A stretch of 64,000 nt of DNA from NCBI GenBank assembly GCA_040768125.1, contig JAXGNG010000001.1:682001-746000 (forward strand), read 5' to 3'. Origin of the DNA: RBG-16-49-21 sp040768125 (GTDB lineage Bacteria > Spirochaetota > UBA4802 > UBA5550). A model generated the notes under the pieces. That model was not told where the DNA came from. It saw nothing but the letters and a program-made list of their open reading frames with translations, and did not search any database. The position numbers were made by a program, and so were the translations under genes. Of this stretch, positions 27,893 through 37,513 are shown piece after piece; the stretch's first letter is position 1; each line of letters starts with the position of its first letter.

Positions 27893-28159
27893 GGGTTCCT
27901 CTCCTCGTGGTATCATGATAACTTGAACGGTATGGTATTCCCTCCATCCCGTCCGCTTCATGGTACTTCACGGGGGAAAATAATCAATACAATTTTCCAG
28001 CGGGACGCGCCCCTCTGGAATGACTTCAAGAGGAAACCATGGCCGCTTTGCATAAAAGATGCTTGATTCCGCGATTTCATGGTGTATACTACCTGTATCG
28101 GTGGTCTTGAGGGGTACATCTCAAGACCATGGACGAGGGCCCGGCCGGTCGAGAAAGGA

Positions 28160-29209
28160 ATGAACGTATACATGACATGTGCGCGACGGATTATCCGGGA
28201 GGTCTGGCGGCACCTTCCCGCCTGGTTCATCTTCTATATTACCGCCTGGACCGTATTCGCCGATATAGCATTTCTAAAAGAACCGCGGTACGACTATGCC
28301 ACGGCCCTTGTCTTTCCCTACACGGTGTTTCTTCTTTATTATCGGGCCCGCCTCCGCTCACTCAGGGAGGGCGATCCCGTGAAAATGTTCCTGGCGCTCC
28401 TTGGGGCCACCGGGGCGATACTGGCCCTCATCATCGGATGCGCCGGGCCGGTGCGCCTCGGCCCTGACTGGCCCTCACATGTCGACGCCTTCATACTCCG
28501 CTACGAGATCTCGAACATCGCATGGGCGGCGCTCCTCGCCGTGCACTGCCTTGCCTCCGGTGGATGGCGCCGCCTGGCGGTATTCTTCGGCGTGGCCGCG
28601 CTCTACGGCATGATACTGGAAAGCGGCGGCGTGGCCATGGGATACTTCACCGAGGACCACTACCACCTCTACCTCCCGGGTTTCAGCGCCCCCGTGGCCA
28701 CCATGTTCGGGTGGAGCACGGTCTTCTACCCCTGCGTGTTCATCCTCGAGGAACTCCGCCGGGGATTCCCCTGCCTGGAGGCGCGCTCCTTCGTCGTGCA
28801 GGGGTTTTTCGTCACGGTCATCGCCCTCTGCTTCGACGCCGTGGTCGATCCCTTCGCCACGGCCTTCGGCCTCTGGAGGTGGAACCCTGCCTACACGCCG
28901 GAGACGGGCCACTTCATCCTCGGCGTGCCCCTGGTGAATTTCGTGTCATGGTTCTCGGCGGTTTTCTCCTTCGGGATTGTCTATTTTTTCTTTGAGATGA
29001 AAAAGGCCGCCTGGAGCGGGGCGCGCCGCGCCGCCGCCATGCTCGCCTCCCTGCCCCTTGTCCTCGCCATGGCGGCGGTTATCGAGTTCACCTCCCTTGC
29101 CGCTATCGAGGGCACGAATGGGCCGAGCTGGACCATCCTCAGGCAGTACATAAAGTCGGGGATGCCCCTGGTTCGGGAGCCGATACGCGGGAAGATGCCG
29201 GGTGAATGA
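28160..29209 (+). CDS. Carotenoid-biosynthesis-like (CruF/DUF422) membrane protein
   Basis: A 349-residue protein with about nine hydrophobic segments. The DUF422/CruF pattern is visible: GMILESGGVAMGYFTEDHYH, PVATMFGWSTVFY, and DAVVDPFATAFGLWRWNPAY followed by GVPLVNFVSWFSAVF. CruF-type members hydrate carotenoid ends, but many DUF422 proteins occur without carotenoid genes and none is seen nearby. The start is uncertain between the ATG at 28160 and 28172; AAAGGA just before 28160 suits the later one slightly better. Confidence 0.75.
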   Translation: MNVYMTCARRIIREVWRHLPAWFIFYITAWTVFADIAFLKEPRYDYATALVFPYTVFLLYYRARLRSLREGDPVKMFLALLGATGAILALIIGCAGPVRLGPDWPSHVDAFILRYEISNIAWAALLAVHCLASGGWRRLAVFFGVAALYGMILESGGVAMGYFTEDHYHLYLPGFSAPVATMFGWSTVFYPCVFILEELRRGFPCLEARSFVVQGFFVTVIALCFDAVVDPFATAFGLWRWNPAYTPETGHFILGVPLVNFVSWFSAVFSFGIVYFFFEMKKAAWSGARRAAAMLASLPLVLAMAAVIEFTSLAAIEGTNGPSWTILRQYIKSGMPLVREPIRGKMPGE

Positions 29210-29344
29210 GAGAAGAGCTGGGCCGTATTGTACACGCACTTTTTTTCTTGATTTATACACACCTTCCATGGTATAACGTGAGTCATCACGACATCACTGT
29301 ACGAGCGCGGCATCTGTTCTGCAATTCTCTCGGAGGAGCATCGG

Positions 29345-30628
29345 GTGAACGCAATATCCTTTCTCGCCACCGTGGCGTGGATGACCTATCTCCTGTTAGG
29401 CGTACACGCCCTGAAGCTCGATCCGAGATCTTCCGTAAACAGGCTCTTCTTCCTGGTGTGTCTGTCAATGTCCCTCTGGACCTTCGGCGCGGTCTTCGCC
29501 TTTTCCGCGAAAACGAAAGATGCATTCATCTTCTGGTTTAATCTCGCCTCACTGCCGAACATCATCTTTTATCCCCTGACGGTTCATTTCTGCCTGGCAC
29601 TGACGCGGCTCATCCCGCTTCGTCCCGTTGTGTATGTTGCGATATACGCACCGGCGATTCCCCTCTACTACCACGCGGCAACGGGAAGCATCCTGTTCAA
29701 GGATTTCGTGAAGGCGGGCGACTACTGGGAGTTCCTTCCCGATTACGGGTCCCCCTGGCTCGCCTATATCGTGGTCTATTATTTCTCCTGCATGATGGCC
29801 GGAGCGGTCTGCTTCATCATCTGGAGCCGGAGGGCCCGGACGAAAAGGGAGCGGAGGCAGGGCCGAATTATCGCCGTTTCGATGCTCATATCAATCGTAA
29901 CCGTGACCGTTGACGAAATTTTTCTCTCGAAGCTGGAGGGTTATACCACGAAGGCGGTTTCCCCCCTGCTCTATCTCATATGGATGGGGGGAATATGGTA
30001 CGCCATCGCCCGCCACCAGTTTTTAAAACTGACGCCCGCCATGGTGAGCGAGTGCATCGTGGCGAACATCGACGAGTCCTTCCTGCTCCTCGACAATGAT
30101 TTTTCCGTCATCCGCGTCAACCAGGCGACGGAGCGGCTTCTTAACTCGGACCGAAAGGATCTCTGCCAGAGGCATTTTTCCGAGATCATCGAGGAGGGGA
30201 GCGGCATACTGGACGAAATGGAGAAGATGCGCGATGGCGAATTCGAAAGCATTTCCTGCCGCATGCACTTCCGGGTTGCCGGCGGCGATCCCCTGTTCGC
30301 GGACACCAGGATGAAGATGGTGCGGGACGCTCACGGCGACATCATGGGGGTCATGATCATCGGGAACGAGGTGAGGGGGATGAAGTGCTTCCGGGAGCAC
30401 TTCCGGGTAAGCCCCCGCGAGGCCGAGGTGGCGAGGCTCCTGGTGGAGGGATACTCGCGGAAGGAGATCGCCGCCCGGATGCGTCTCTCCGAGGAGACGG
30501 TGAAGACGCATATCACCGGCGTCTACAACAAGCTCGGAGTCAACAACAGGATGCAGATGCTCACCTTCCTGAAAGAATACGATCTCGTGTCCGAACGGCC
30601 CGGCGAGAGGACCGTGGTGCTTCTGTAA
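29345..30628 (+). CDS. Membrane-anchored LuxR-type regulator (7TM-PAS-HTH)
   Basis: A 427-residue protein. Residues 1-225 carry about seven hydrophobic helices resembling the N-terminal 7TM module of some histidine kinases (RLFFLVCLSMSLWTFGAVF, YPLTVHFCLALTRL). A PAS domain follows at about 240-345 (SFLLLDNDFSVIRVNQATERLL). The C-terminus is a LuxR helix-turn-helix (LSEETVKTHITGVYNKLGV, preceded by SPREAEVARLLVEGYSRKEIAARM). No kinase domain is present, so a membrane or lipid-soluble signal may act directly on DNA binding. Start GTG at 29345 with GGAGGA upstream. Confidence 0.87.
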   Translation: MNAISFLATVAWMTYLLLGVHALKLDPRSSVNRLFFLVCLSMSLWTFGAVFAFSAKTKDAFIFWFNLASLPNIIFYPLTVHFCLALTRLIPLRPVVYVAIYAPAIPLYYHAATGSILFKDFVKAGDYWEFLPDYGSPWLAYIVVYYFSCMMAGAVCFIIWSRRARTKRERRQGRIIAVSMLISIVTVTVDEIFLSKLEGYTTKAVSPLLYLIWMGGIWYAIARHQFLKLTPAMVSECIVANIDESFLLLDNDFSVIRVNQATERLLNSDRKDLCQRHFSEIIEEGSGILDEMEKMRDGEFESISCRMHFRVAGGDPLFADTRMKMVRDAHGDIMGVMIIGNEVRGMKCFREHFRVSPREAEVARLLVEGYSRKEIAARMRLSEETVKTHITGVYNKLGVNNRMQMLTFLKEYDLVSERPGERTVVLL

Positions 30629-30747
30629 TAACCCCCTTCAATATTAAAAACTCTTCTGTTCTAACAATGTGCAGTATGCATTAATTTGCCAGGAAATAGT
30701 TTTTTTTCCGGTAACTCACCCTTTTGGGGGATGCAGTGAACGGCGCC

Positions 30748-30782
30748 CCAGAATATACTAATATCATTAAAAATAATTCTGG
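30748..30782. promoter_or_regulatory. Inverted repeat in an AT-rich leader
   Basis: CCAGAAT (30748-30754) and ATTCTGG (30776-30782) are perfect inverted arms 21 bases apart, in the 281-base gap before the DUF1566 lipoprotein. The spacer is AT-rich (TACTAATATCATTAAAAAT). It may be an operator; no gene is seen in this gap. Confidence 0.3.
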
Positions 30783-30909
30783 CGGTGACGCACGGACCCT
30801 GTCGCGCGATGAGGATGTTTGCGCGGGGAATGGCGCATTCGTGTTAATGTATCATGTATGTTCGGGGAAACTGATATTCACCGCGCATGACCTTTCTTGG
30901 AGGTTTACA

Positions 30910-32133
30910 ATGAAAAATCGAAAAAGAAAATCCCTTATGATACTCTGCGTCCTTGCCATGACGGTTTCGATCGTCTCCTGTGAAAAAAAGGAGAAGGGGA
31001 ACAATGATCTGATGATGGTGATGTTGATGATGGGGGGAGGCGAATCAGTAAGCGATTGGTGTCCTCCATTAAGCGATACCCAGCCTTATAGGACAGGAAG
31101 AACCACATGTTATGATGCCGCGGGCAATCTTGTGGACTGCGCGGGTACCGGGCAGGATGGTGATTTGAAGAAGGGACTGGAATGGCCCGGTACACGATTC
31201 TCCGACAATGGCGACGGTACGGTGACCGACAGCCTGACCGGGCTCATGTGGCAGAAATCGCCGGACACCGCCGCCAAGGACTGGACCACTGCGCTCGGCG
31301 ACGCGGACAGCTCGACCCTGGGGACCCATGACGACTGGCGGCTCCCCAATGCCGACGAGCTGAGGAGTCTTTTCGGGAATTACGGAGAGGACGATGTTCG
31401 TACCTGGCTCAATGGACAGGGATTTAGCGGAATCCAGCTGGGTTACTACTGGAGTTCCACAACTGAAACCGGCAGTACCGCTGATGCCTACTGTGTCAAT
31501 TCAGAAGTTGGCTCCATGATCGGTCAGGCTAAGAGCGGCACTTACCGGGCAATCATAGTCCGCGGCACCTCTGGCAATCTCCCGAAGACGGGCCAGACAA
31601 CGGCCTATGACGGGACTCGGACTGATGACGAGGATGGCGACCTGGAGCTGGGAATTGCCTGGCCCGGCACACGCTTCACCGACAACGGCGACGGCACGAT
31701 GACTGACAGCCTGACCGGGCTCATGTGGCTGCAGCACTGTAACTGCATGAGCGCGAACTACCCGGGTTTTGATACCGACCATGATTTTTCATCAGATGGC
31801 GACGGGGCCGTGACCTGGCAGCATGCCCTCGATTTCGTGGAGGGGGTAAATAACGGGACCTATTCAAATTGCGGAGGTGTATATACTAACTGGCGCCTTC
31901 CCAATGTAAACGAGCTCGAGAGCCTCTATAACGGCGAGGAGTCGGTTCAGGCCACCTGGCTGACCGGCCAGGGCTTTACCGACGTCGTTGACTATCCTGA
32001 GAAGTACTGGTCCAGTACCACGTATGAAGGGAGCAGGTCCATGGCGTGGTTAATAGACGCAACCGATATTCGTGTGGCATATGGAAGCAAGGCAAATGAG
32101 AATCATGTCATGATCGTCCGCTGCGGGATATGA
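30910..32133 (+). CDS. DUF1566 (Lcl C-terminal domain) lipoprotein, two domain copies
   Basis: A 407-residue surface or periplasmic lipoprotein (lipobox about SIVSC, residues 20-24). A Met/Leu patch (DLMMVMLMMGGG) follows the lipobox. Two DUF1566 repeats start at about 92 and 250: each has WPGTRF(S/T)DNGDGT(V/M)TDSLTGLMW, then DDWRLPN or TNWRLPN and YYWSSTT or YWSSTT. The domain occurs in Legionella collagen-like protein and many spirochaete lipoproteins, likely as a carbohydrate-binding fold. The ATG at 30910 has TGGAGG upstream; an in-frame extension to 30724 lacks a signal. Confidence 0.88.
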   Translation: MKNRKRKSLMILCVLAMTVSIVSCEKKEKGNNDLMMVMLMMGGGESVSDWCPPLSDTQPYRTGRTTCYDAAGNLVDCAGTGQDGDLKKGLEWPGTRFSDNGDGTVTDSLTGLMWQKSPDTAAKDWTTALGDADSSTLGTHDDWRLPNADELRSLFGNYGEDDVRTWLNGQGFSGIQLGYYWSSTTETGSTADAYCVNSEVGSMIGQAKSGTYRAIIVRGTSGNLPKTGQTTAYDGTRTDDEDGDLELGIAWPGTRFTDNGDGTMTDSLTGLMWLQHCNCMSANYPGFDTDHDFSSDGDGAVTWQHALDFVEGVNNGTYSNCGGVYTNWRLPNVNELESLYNGEESVQATWLTGQGFTDVVDYPEKYWSSTTYEGSRSMAWLIDATDIRVAYGSKANENHVMIVRCGI

Positions 32134-32205
32134 GGGCTCCGTGGAGCGGATACGTCGGCTTTCTGTAGCGAAAATGATTTGTTTAGCGACATTCCAGAGG
32201 ATATC

Positions 32206-33228
32206 ATGAAACAAATATTTTGCGCATTCGCGATACTTGCTCTTTCCCTTTCGCTCTTTACGGACTGTGCATTGGCCGATGGTGTCACCGTGAGCCTGGG
32301 CGCCAATGCCATGTATTCGGCGTGGCAGCCCCCGTGGGCCGGGGGAAGGATTATGGTGCCCCCCTACTATTTCGGCCTTAGTTCTCCAGCGTACCTCACG
32401 CCGGGACGCATGGTGCTCACCGGCAGGTCGGTCCCCGTTACCATCAACAGATTCAAGAATATCAACGGACCCCTGGCCGGACCCTCGCTTTCGATATTCT
32501 TCCTGGGCCGGTGGAGCATCGCGTCGATATTTTTAGCGGGTAAATACGTTACGCGGTCCACCGGTCCGGTCGCCAGGGGCGTAACCATGGAGATGATCCC
32601 CTATCTTCCCGCGCCGGCCCTGGTGGTGTTCATTTCATCCAGGTACCGCCGCGATATCACGCGGTATGACAGCGATTCCACCGTTGGATGTAAAATAAAC
32701 GATCATCTCAAACTGTTCCTGGGGTTCAAGTACCAGGGCTACCGCTATAACGAATCGAGCCATTACGTAACGCAGGTCGGGGCCGGACTCGTGACCACAG
32801 GCAGGGCTCGGTTCAACAGTTACGGCGGTGGCCTCGGGCTCGGGGTCACCGCGCCCCTCTACCGGGGCCTTTACCTGCTGGTCAACCTATCGGGACTGGC
32901 CATGTACGGCGACGCGGATTATAAGTATAACAAATTCATTTTCTACGATCCCACGTCCTCTGTGGTGCTTCCCCTTCCGTGCCGTTTCACCGGGGACCGA
33001 TACTGGGGTGCCGGGGGCAACGCCACGGCGTCCTTCGCCTATGTCTTCGGCCAGAGTGGTATCACCCTTGCCCTGGGCTTTCGCTACCAGGCCCTCTATT
33101 ACTTCTGGCAGAAGAACAATCCCCGGGGTTTCCTGGATTACTATGGAAGGCTTGACCACTTTTATGGCGGGACATTCTCTCTCACCTATTCTTTCACGAT
33201 AGGGAGAAAAACCGGCGGGGAATCGTAG
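32206..33228 (+). CDS. Predicted outer-membrane beta-barrel protein
   Basis: A 340-residue protein with a signal peptide ending near LFTDCALADG and a mature chain of alternating amphipathic strands rich in Gly, Tyr and aromatic residues (for example LKLFLGFKYQGYRYNES, ATASFAYVFGQSGITLALGFRYQ). The last strand reads FSLTYSFTIG with a short tail. The pattern fits an outer-membrane barrel but no named family was recognised. It follows the DUF1566 lipoprotein by 72 bases and may be cotranscribed. Confidence 0.62.
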   Translation: MKQIFCAFAILALSLSLFTDCALADGVTVSLGANAMYSAWQPPWAGGRIMVPPYYFGLSSPAYLTPGRMVLTGRSVPVTINRFKNINGPLAGPSLSIFFLGRWSIASIFLAGKYVTRSTGPVARGVTMEMIPYLPAPALVVFISSRYRRDITRYDSDSTVGCKINDHLKLFLGFKYQGYRYNESSHYVTQVGAGLVTTGRARFNSYGGGLGLGVTAPLYRGLYLLVNLSGLAMYGDADYKYNKFIFYDPTSSVVLPLPCRFTGDRYWGAGGNATASFAYVFGQSGITLALGFRYQALYYFWQKNNPRGFLDYYGRLDHFYGGTFSLTYSFTIGRKTGGES

Positions 33229-33270
33229 GGAGCATCATGCCTCCAGCGGTGCGCACCCGCCGCCCATCCC

Positions 33271-34287
33271 CTACCGCGCGATGAGAAGCCCCAGTACCGC
33301 GCCGAAGGCCGCCAGGAGGAGGATGAAGAGCAGGGCCACCATCTTCACCTTCCGGTGAATCCGCTCCGGCTCCTCCCGGGCGATGCGCTCACCCTCGGTC
33401 TCCTCGAGAAAGGGTTCCGGCCGGGGGAGTGCCTCGATGGCGGCGGCCATGCGGTCCAGGGCTTCCATCCATCCTTCAAGGGCCGTCCCCGATATATGCT
33501 CAAGCCTGGCCCTGAGGCGCAGTCGTACCGCCCCGGGCATCACCACGACGGATACCATGGCACTCACGTCACGCCATCGCAGGAGGTCCCGGATGGCCGA
33601 CATGATCCCGCTGTCCGAGAGGAGGTATTCCGCCCAGGAGCGGTTGGCGGCGTAGATCATCGCCTCACCCAATCCCAGGGGGGTGCCGTCTATCTCCGCG
33701 AGGCCGCTCCGTGCCGCGAGAAAGGGCGCCACCTTCTTCACCATGGCGACGCTCGATCCATGCTGTGCGCGGTCGCCGAGACGCTGGTAGAAAACGTTTC
33801 CGGTCTTTATGGCCTCTCCCGAGATGGTGACCGAGAGACGGGTACCGGTCCGTGCCGCGAGAAAGAGGTCAACGGCGTGGCCCGCGTAGTGGGTGGTGTG
33901 CATGCTTCCCATGTAGCGCCGGGTCCGCAGGGGCAGGAGGTGGATGTCGGCGCGCCTTCCCCGGAAGTCGCCGCGGTAGCGCCGTCCCGCAAGATGGGGC
34001 AGGCTTTCGAAGCCGGGGAGCCTGAGGGCATCATCCATGGCGCGGAGGGCCCGCCTCCTGGCGGAACGGAAGAGCGCGATGAAGGAGATGCCCGCGAGCA
34101 GCGCCCCGGCGAGGAGACCCACCGCCACGACGAGGCGGTATTCCCGGATCACGCGAAGGGACCGGGGGAGCTGGATCGATTCATGGAAGAACAGGAGGCT
34201 GCCGAAGACGGTGAGGAGCACGCAGAGGATGAGGAGGAGCGCTCCCAGGTACGCCATGCGGCGGATTTGTGCGGGGGTTCTGTTCAT
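33271..34287 (-). CDS. Three-helix membrane protein, unknown function
   Basis: A 338-residue protein with two N-terminal membrane helices (about 11-33 and 52-72), a large soluble middle domain of about 240 residues (with GRRYRGDFRGRRADIHLLPLR and LRLRARLEHISGTALEGW) and a C-terminal helix (about 316-336). No catalytic motif was recognised. The start MNRTPAQIRRM has AGGAA upstream. Same strand as the next two unknown genes but separated by 59 bases. Confidence 0.55.
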   Translation of the reverse strand: MNRTPAQIRRMAYLGALLLILCVLLTVFGSLLFFHESIQLPRSLRVIREYRLVVAVGLLAGALLAGISFIALFRSARRRALRAMDDALRLPGFESLPHLAGRRYRGDFRGRRADIHLLPLRTRRYMGSMHTTHYAGHAVDLFLAARTGTRLSVTISGEAIKTGNVFYQRLGDRAQHGSSVAMVKKVAPFLAARSGLAEIDGTPLGLGEAMIYAANRSWAEYLLSDSGIMSAIRDLLRWRDVSAMVSVVVMPGAVRLRLRARLEHISGTALEGWMEALDRMAAAIEALPRPEPFLEETEGERIAREEPERIHRKVKMVALLFILLLAAFGAVLGLLIAR

Positions 34288-34346
34288 GACCGGTTCCTCC
34301 CTGTTCCAACCGTGGCGACGCGTCGCGGGGCCGCGTCTCTCAATAA

Positions 34347-35594
34347 TTAATTATTTTCCCCGGGGAGCGCCGGCGAGGAAAGAGTGCTCCCGGGCCCCAT
34401 GCCCGACGGGGGCTGGCGCTCCATGAGCCGCTCTCGCTCCTCCTTCGGGAGCTTCGCCAGGGCCTCCTGGTATTTTGCCAGGGACGCGTCTATGGAACCC
34501 TTTTCCTTCATGCTCTTCTGGTAGAGCTCCTCGGCCCGGGCGACGATCTCCGCCGGGGGCTTCTTCATGGGCACCATGTGTTTCCTGGCCTCCCGGAGAA
34601 AGGCCAGGCGGTCGTCGCTCAGGGGCATTCGGCAGGGAAAGGTCTTCCGCGCCTCGAGCTCGTAGAGGAAGGTCTCCTCGCCGAAGATCCCGTCGAAATC
34701 GAAGCCGAAATATTCCTTCGTGATCGCCTCGTACACCGCGCTGTAGCCGGGTGAGACGTCCTGCGTGAAAAGGATGTTCGTCCTGATCTCATCGTCGGGC
34801 ATCCCCGGAATGCACCAGCGCAGGTCCATGGGGGCGAACCGCGTGTGGCTGTCGATCCAGTCCAGGGTGTGGGAGAGCATCACCCACCAGAGGCGGCAGC
34901 GCGTGTCCCAGGAGACCTTGAGGGGCATGTACTTCATGCGCACTTCGTGGTCCCTGATCTCCCAGAGGACCTGGTCCGGCACGCCATGGGGGGTCGCGGC
35001 CGCGGCCCGGTCGTACTCCGCCAGGAGCTCCTCGTACATGTCGATGACCGGCTTGTTCAGTGTTTCCCTGCTTCCCGCCACGCCGTCGACGTAGAGCTGT
35101 CGCATGCCGTACATGGAGAGGCGCTCGCTCAGGCCCTCCTCCTCGCAGGCCTTCAGGTAGGCCGGGTAGGATATGCCGCCCTCGTACAGCTGGACCATCC
35201 GGTCGTAGATCGGCACCTCGGGGCCGCGCGCCGCATCGGCCTGGGCTTCGGCCCTCTTCTGCTTCATGTACTCGATGTGCATGGCGAAGGTCTTCGCGAG
35301 GGGGTCGCCCCCTGCCTCTTCGCCCGCCGCTGCCACGGCGGCGGTTTTCGCCGCCTGCTGTTCAAGGAAGGATCGGGAATAGCAGTCCGCCGCCCGCTCG
35401 TGGAGCTTCTTCTCCATGGCCGTCTTCATGAACTGGTCAATGCCGGATGCGCCCTTCGCCGCCGCCTCGAACTCGGCGATGATGGCGGCGAGCTCGTCCT
35501 GGAGCTTCCGGGACACGTTGCGCGACGTGAATTCAGCGACCCATTCAAGGTACACGGATATCTGGTTCTGCAGTTCTTCTTTCGGTATAGCCAT
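34347..35594 (-). CDS. Soluble helical protein, unknown function (downstream of pair)
   Basis: A 415-residue protein without signal or membrane segment, largely helical, with Ala/Glu/Lys-rich stretches (residues 30-110) and a compact middle (VSWDTRCRLWWVMLSHTLDWIDSHTRF, then DLRWCIPGMPDDEIRTNILF). The C-terminus is charged and helical, with a Pro/Gly/Ser tail. Its ATG overlaps the stop of the upstream gene by one base (TGATG), so translation is coupled. The longer frame reaching 36077 runs antiparallel in phase through that gene and is rejected. No family recognised. Confidence 0.6.
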   Translation of the reverse strand: MAIPKEELQNQISVYLEWVAEFTSRNVSRKLQDELAAIIAEFEAAAKGASGIDQFMKTAMEKKLHERAADCYSRSFLEQQAAKTAAVAAAGEEAGGDPLAKTFAMHIEYMKQKRAEAQADAARGPEVPIYDRMVQLYEGGISYPAYLKACEEEGLSERLSMYGMRQLYVDGVAGSRETLNKPVIDMYEELLAEYDRAAAATPHGVPDQVLWEIRDHEVRMKYMPLKVSWDTRCRLWWVMLSHTLDWIDSHTRFAPMDLRWCIPGMPDDEIRTNILFTQDVSPGYSAVYEAITKEYFGFDFDGIFGEETFLYELEARKTFPCRMPLSDDRLAFLREARKHMVPMKKPPAEIVARAEELYQKSMKEKGSIDASLAKYQEALAKLPKEERERLMERQPPSGMGPGSTLSSPALPGENN

Positions 35595-36340
35595 CACGCA
35601 CCCCCCCTGATGCCCCTGCTTTCGTTTATAAGCCTCTCCAGGGTCGCGTCGCTCACGGGAAAGGCGCGCCGGATGCGCGGCTCCAGTAACTGCCCGTAGT
35701 CGTATCGATACTTCTCCCCCGCTATCTCCTTCAATTTCATTTCCAGGTTCTTCCCATATTCCTCCAGCCTCGTCTCGAAGCTTCTTTTGTATACCGCCAT
35801 GATATCCGGGTAGGTTGAGGGCGTCGGCATCCCCATCTTTTCGATCTCCTCCCTGTCCACCTTCCGCGTACCGGGATAGGCGGACGCCTCCGTGGGCACC
35901 ACGGCCTCGGCGTAGGCCCTGATCGCCTCGAGTATGATCCATTCGGCGTAGAAGCCGAGGTAGGCGGCGTCGGCCGAGGCGGCGCGGCCTCCCTCCTCCG
36001 TGGCCTTCTGGAGCATCCCCGTCAGTTCCGCCATGGAGGTCGCGCCGTCGGCGGCCGACACGATTCCCTCCTGCCACTTCACGCGGACGGTCTCATCGAG
36101 GGCGCGATAGCCCTTGATCCGGGCCGTGGCCTCGTCCTTGACCCTGGCCCGCGCCATCTCCAGGGCCATGTTCTTTTCCTCGAACTTCTTCTGGAAGTCC
36201 GAGAAGTCGGCCGAGGCTGCCATGAGCGCGATTATGGCGTCGTAGGCCTCCACGCTGAAGGCGTGGCCCTTTCCCTCCGATTTCTCCTTCATGAAGGAGT
36301 AGTAGTCCAAGTAATCCCGCATAACAGAGGCATCATCCAT
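35594..36340 (-). CDS. Soluble helical protein, unknown function (upstream of pair)
   Basis: A 248-residue, predominantly alpha-helical protein (MDDASVMRDYLDYYSFMKEK) with no signal peptide or membrane segment and many Ala/Glu/Lys heptad-like stretches. The ATG at 36340 has GAGGTGA upstream. It is translationally coupled to the following gene and both may form one complex. No family recognised. Confidence 0.6.
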   Translation of the reverse strand: MDDASVMRDYLDYYSFMKEKSEGKGHAFSVEAYDAIIALMAASADFSDFQKKFEEKNMALEMARARVKDEATARIKGYRALDETVRVKWQEGIVSAADGATSMAELTGMLQKATEEGGRAASADAAYLGFYAEWIILEAIRAYAEAVVPTEASAYPGTRKVDREEIEKMGMPTPSTYPDIMAVYKRSFETRLEEYGKNLEMKLKEIAGEKYRYDYGQLLEPRIRRAFPVSDATLERLINESRGIRGGA

Positions 36341-36483
36341 GGGCGTCACCTCGCAGTGATGGTAATGGTCAGAACGCGTTTCGTGGAAACGGGGTCCGGA
36401 ACGGGTATACTACATCAGTGAAGATCATCACTTCAAGGAAAAAATGAAAAAAGTTGCGGTGACGAGGCGGGGATGCGCGGCCC

Positions 36484-37380
36484 CTAGGGTCGCGCCGAGG
36501 CGAGGCGGTCGATCTCCCGGTCCTTCTCCTTCCAGAGGCGGTTCAGCCAGCGGTTGAACCGCTCCCGGTACGCAGGGTCGTCCGGGTCCTGGTTGCGCAG
36601 GGCGTCGTCGATGGGGAGGACGCGGATCCGCACCAGGATGCGCGTGCTGTTACCGCGGAGAAACTCCCAGGTGTTTTCCGCGCCGTCGGGGTAGTGGATG
36701 GTGACGTCGATCAGCTTTCGCATCCGGTCACCCATGGCGGAGAGGACGAAGGAGATGCCACCTGAGCGCGGCTTCAGGAGGTGCCGGTAGGGGGAGCCCT
36801 GGGCCGCGTGCTTTGCCGGCGTGAAGCGCGTCCCCTCCACGAAGTTCATGATGGAGGCGGGCGTGTGGCGGAACTTCTCGCAGGCCTTTTTCGTGGCCTC
36901 GATGTCCTTCCCGCGGAGATGGGGATGTTTTTTTAGAAACTCCGGGGTATAGCGCTTCATGAAGGGATAGTCCAGGGCCCACCACGCCAGGCCCAGGATC
37001 GGCACCCAGATGAGCTCCCGCTTGAGGAAGTATTTCAGGAAGGGTATCCGGCCGTGGAAGACCTTCTGGAGGGCGATGATGTCGACCCATGTCCGGTGGT
37101 TCGCCACGACAAGGTACCATTCGTTCATCTCAAGTCCCTCGAGGCCCTCCACGTCGTACTCAACCCTTTTCAGGAGATCGATGAAGGCGTTGTTGCAGTA
37201 CATCCAGGTGTAGGAGAGCCAGTTCAGAATGTAGTCGAAAAATTTGCGCGTTGCCCGGAAGGGAAGGGCGAGCTTGAAGAGCGCCGTGACGTAGACCGGT
37301 ACGCCCCAAAAGAGGGTGTTCACCAGGAGAAAGAAAATGCCCAGGATGCCCCGCAGGGGGCCGGGAAGAAAGCTCAACAT
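36484..37380 (-). CDS. 1-acyl-glycerol-phosphate-type acyltransferase (PlsC/YihG-like)
   Basis: A 298-residue protein with an N-terminal membrane helix (LRGILGIFFLLVNTLFWGVPVYVTALFKL) and the HX4D acyltransferase motif in VANHRTWVDI. The second motif region is PFLKYFLKRELIWVPILG and the third FVEGTRFTP. This order and the length fit the LPLAT family, closest to YihG-type members. It acylates a lysophospholipid at the inner membrane; the acyl donor and substrate are not determined. Confidence 0.88.
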   Translation of the reverse strand: MLSFLPGPLRGILGIFFLLVNTLFWGVPVYVTALFKLALPFRATRKFFDYILNWLSYTWMYCNNAFIDLLKRVEYDVEGLEGLEMNEWYLVVANHRTWVDIIALQKVFHGRIPFLKYFLKRELIWVPILGLAWWALDYPFMKRYTPEFLKKHPHLRGKDIEATKKACEKFRHTPASIMNFVEGTRFTPAKHAAQGSPYRHLLKPRSGGISFVLSAMGDRMRKLIDVTIHYPDGAENTWEFLRGNSTRILVRIRVLPIDDALRNQDPDDPAYRERFNRWLNRLWKEKDREIDRLASARP

Positions 37381-37513
37381 GATGGGCGGCTCCTCGTCGC
37401 GGCTTGGTTTGGAAGGCGGGTGCTGAGGGCCCTCCTTGTGCCGAAGACGACGAAGAGGTTACCGCACCCGACGCGGCTGTCCAGCACTTTTATCCGGGTT
37501 TGAGGGGGCCCCT

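Noticed and set aside
34347..36077. 576-codon frame as one large protein
   Set aside because: The N-terminal third runs through the upstream gene in another phase and is Gly/Arg-rich nonsense; the coupled ATG at 35594 gives a sensible protein.
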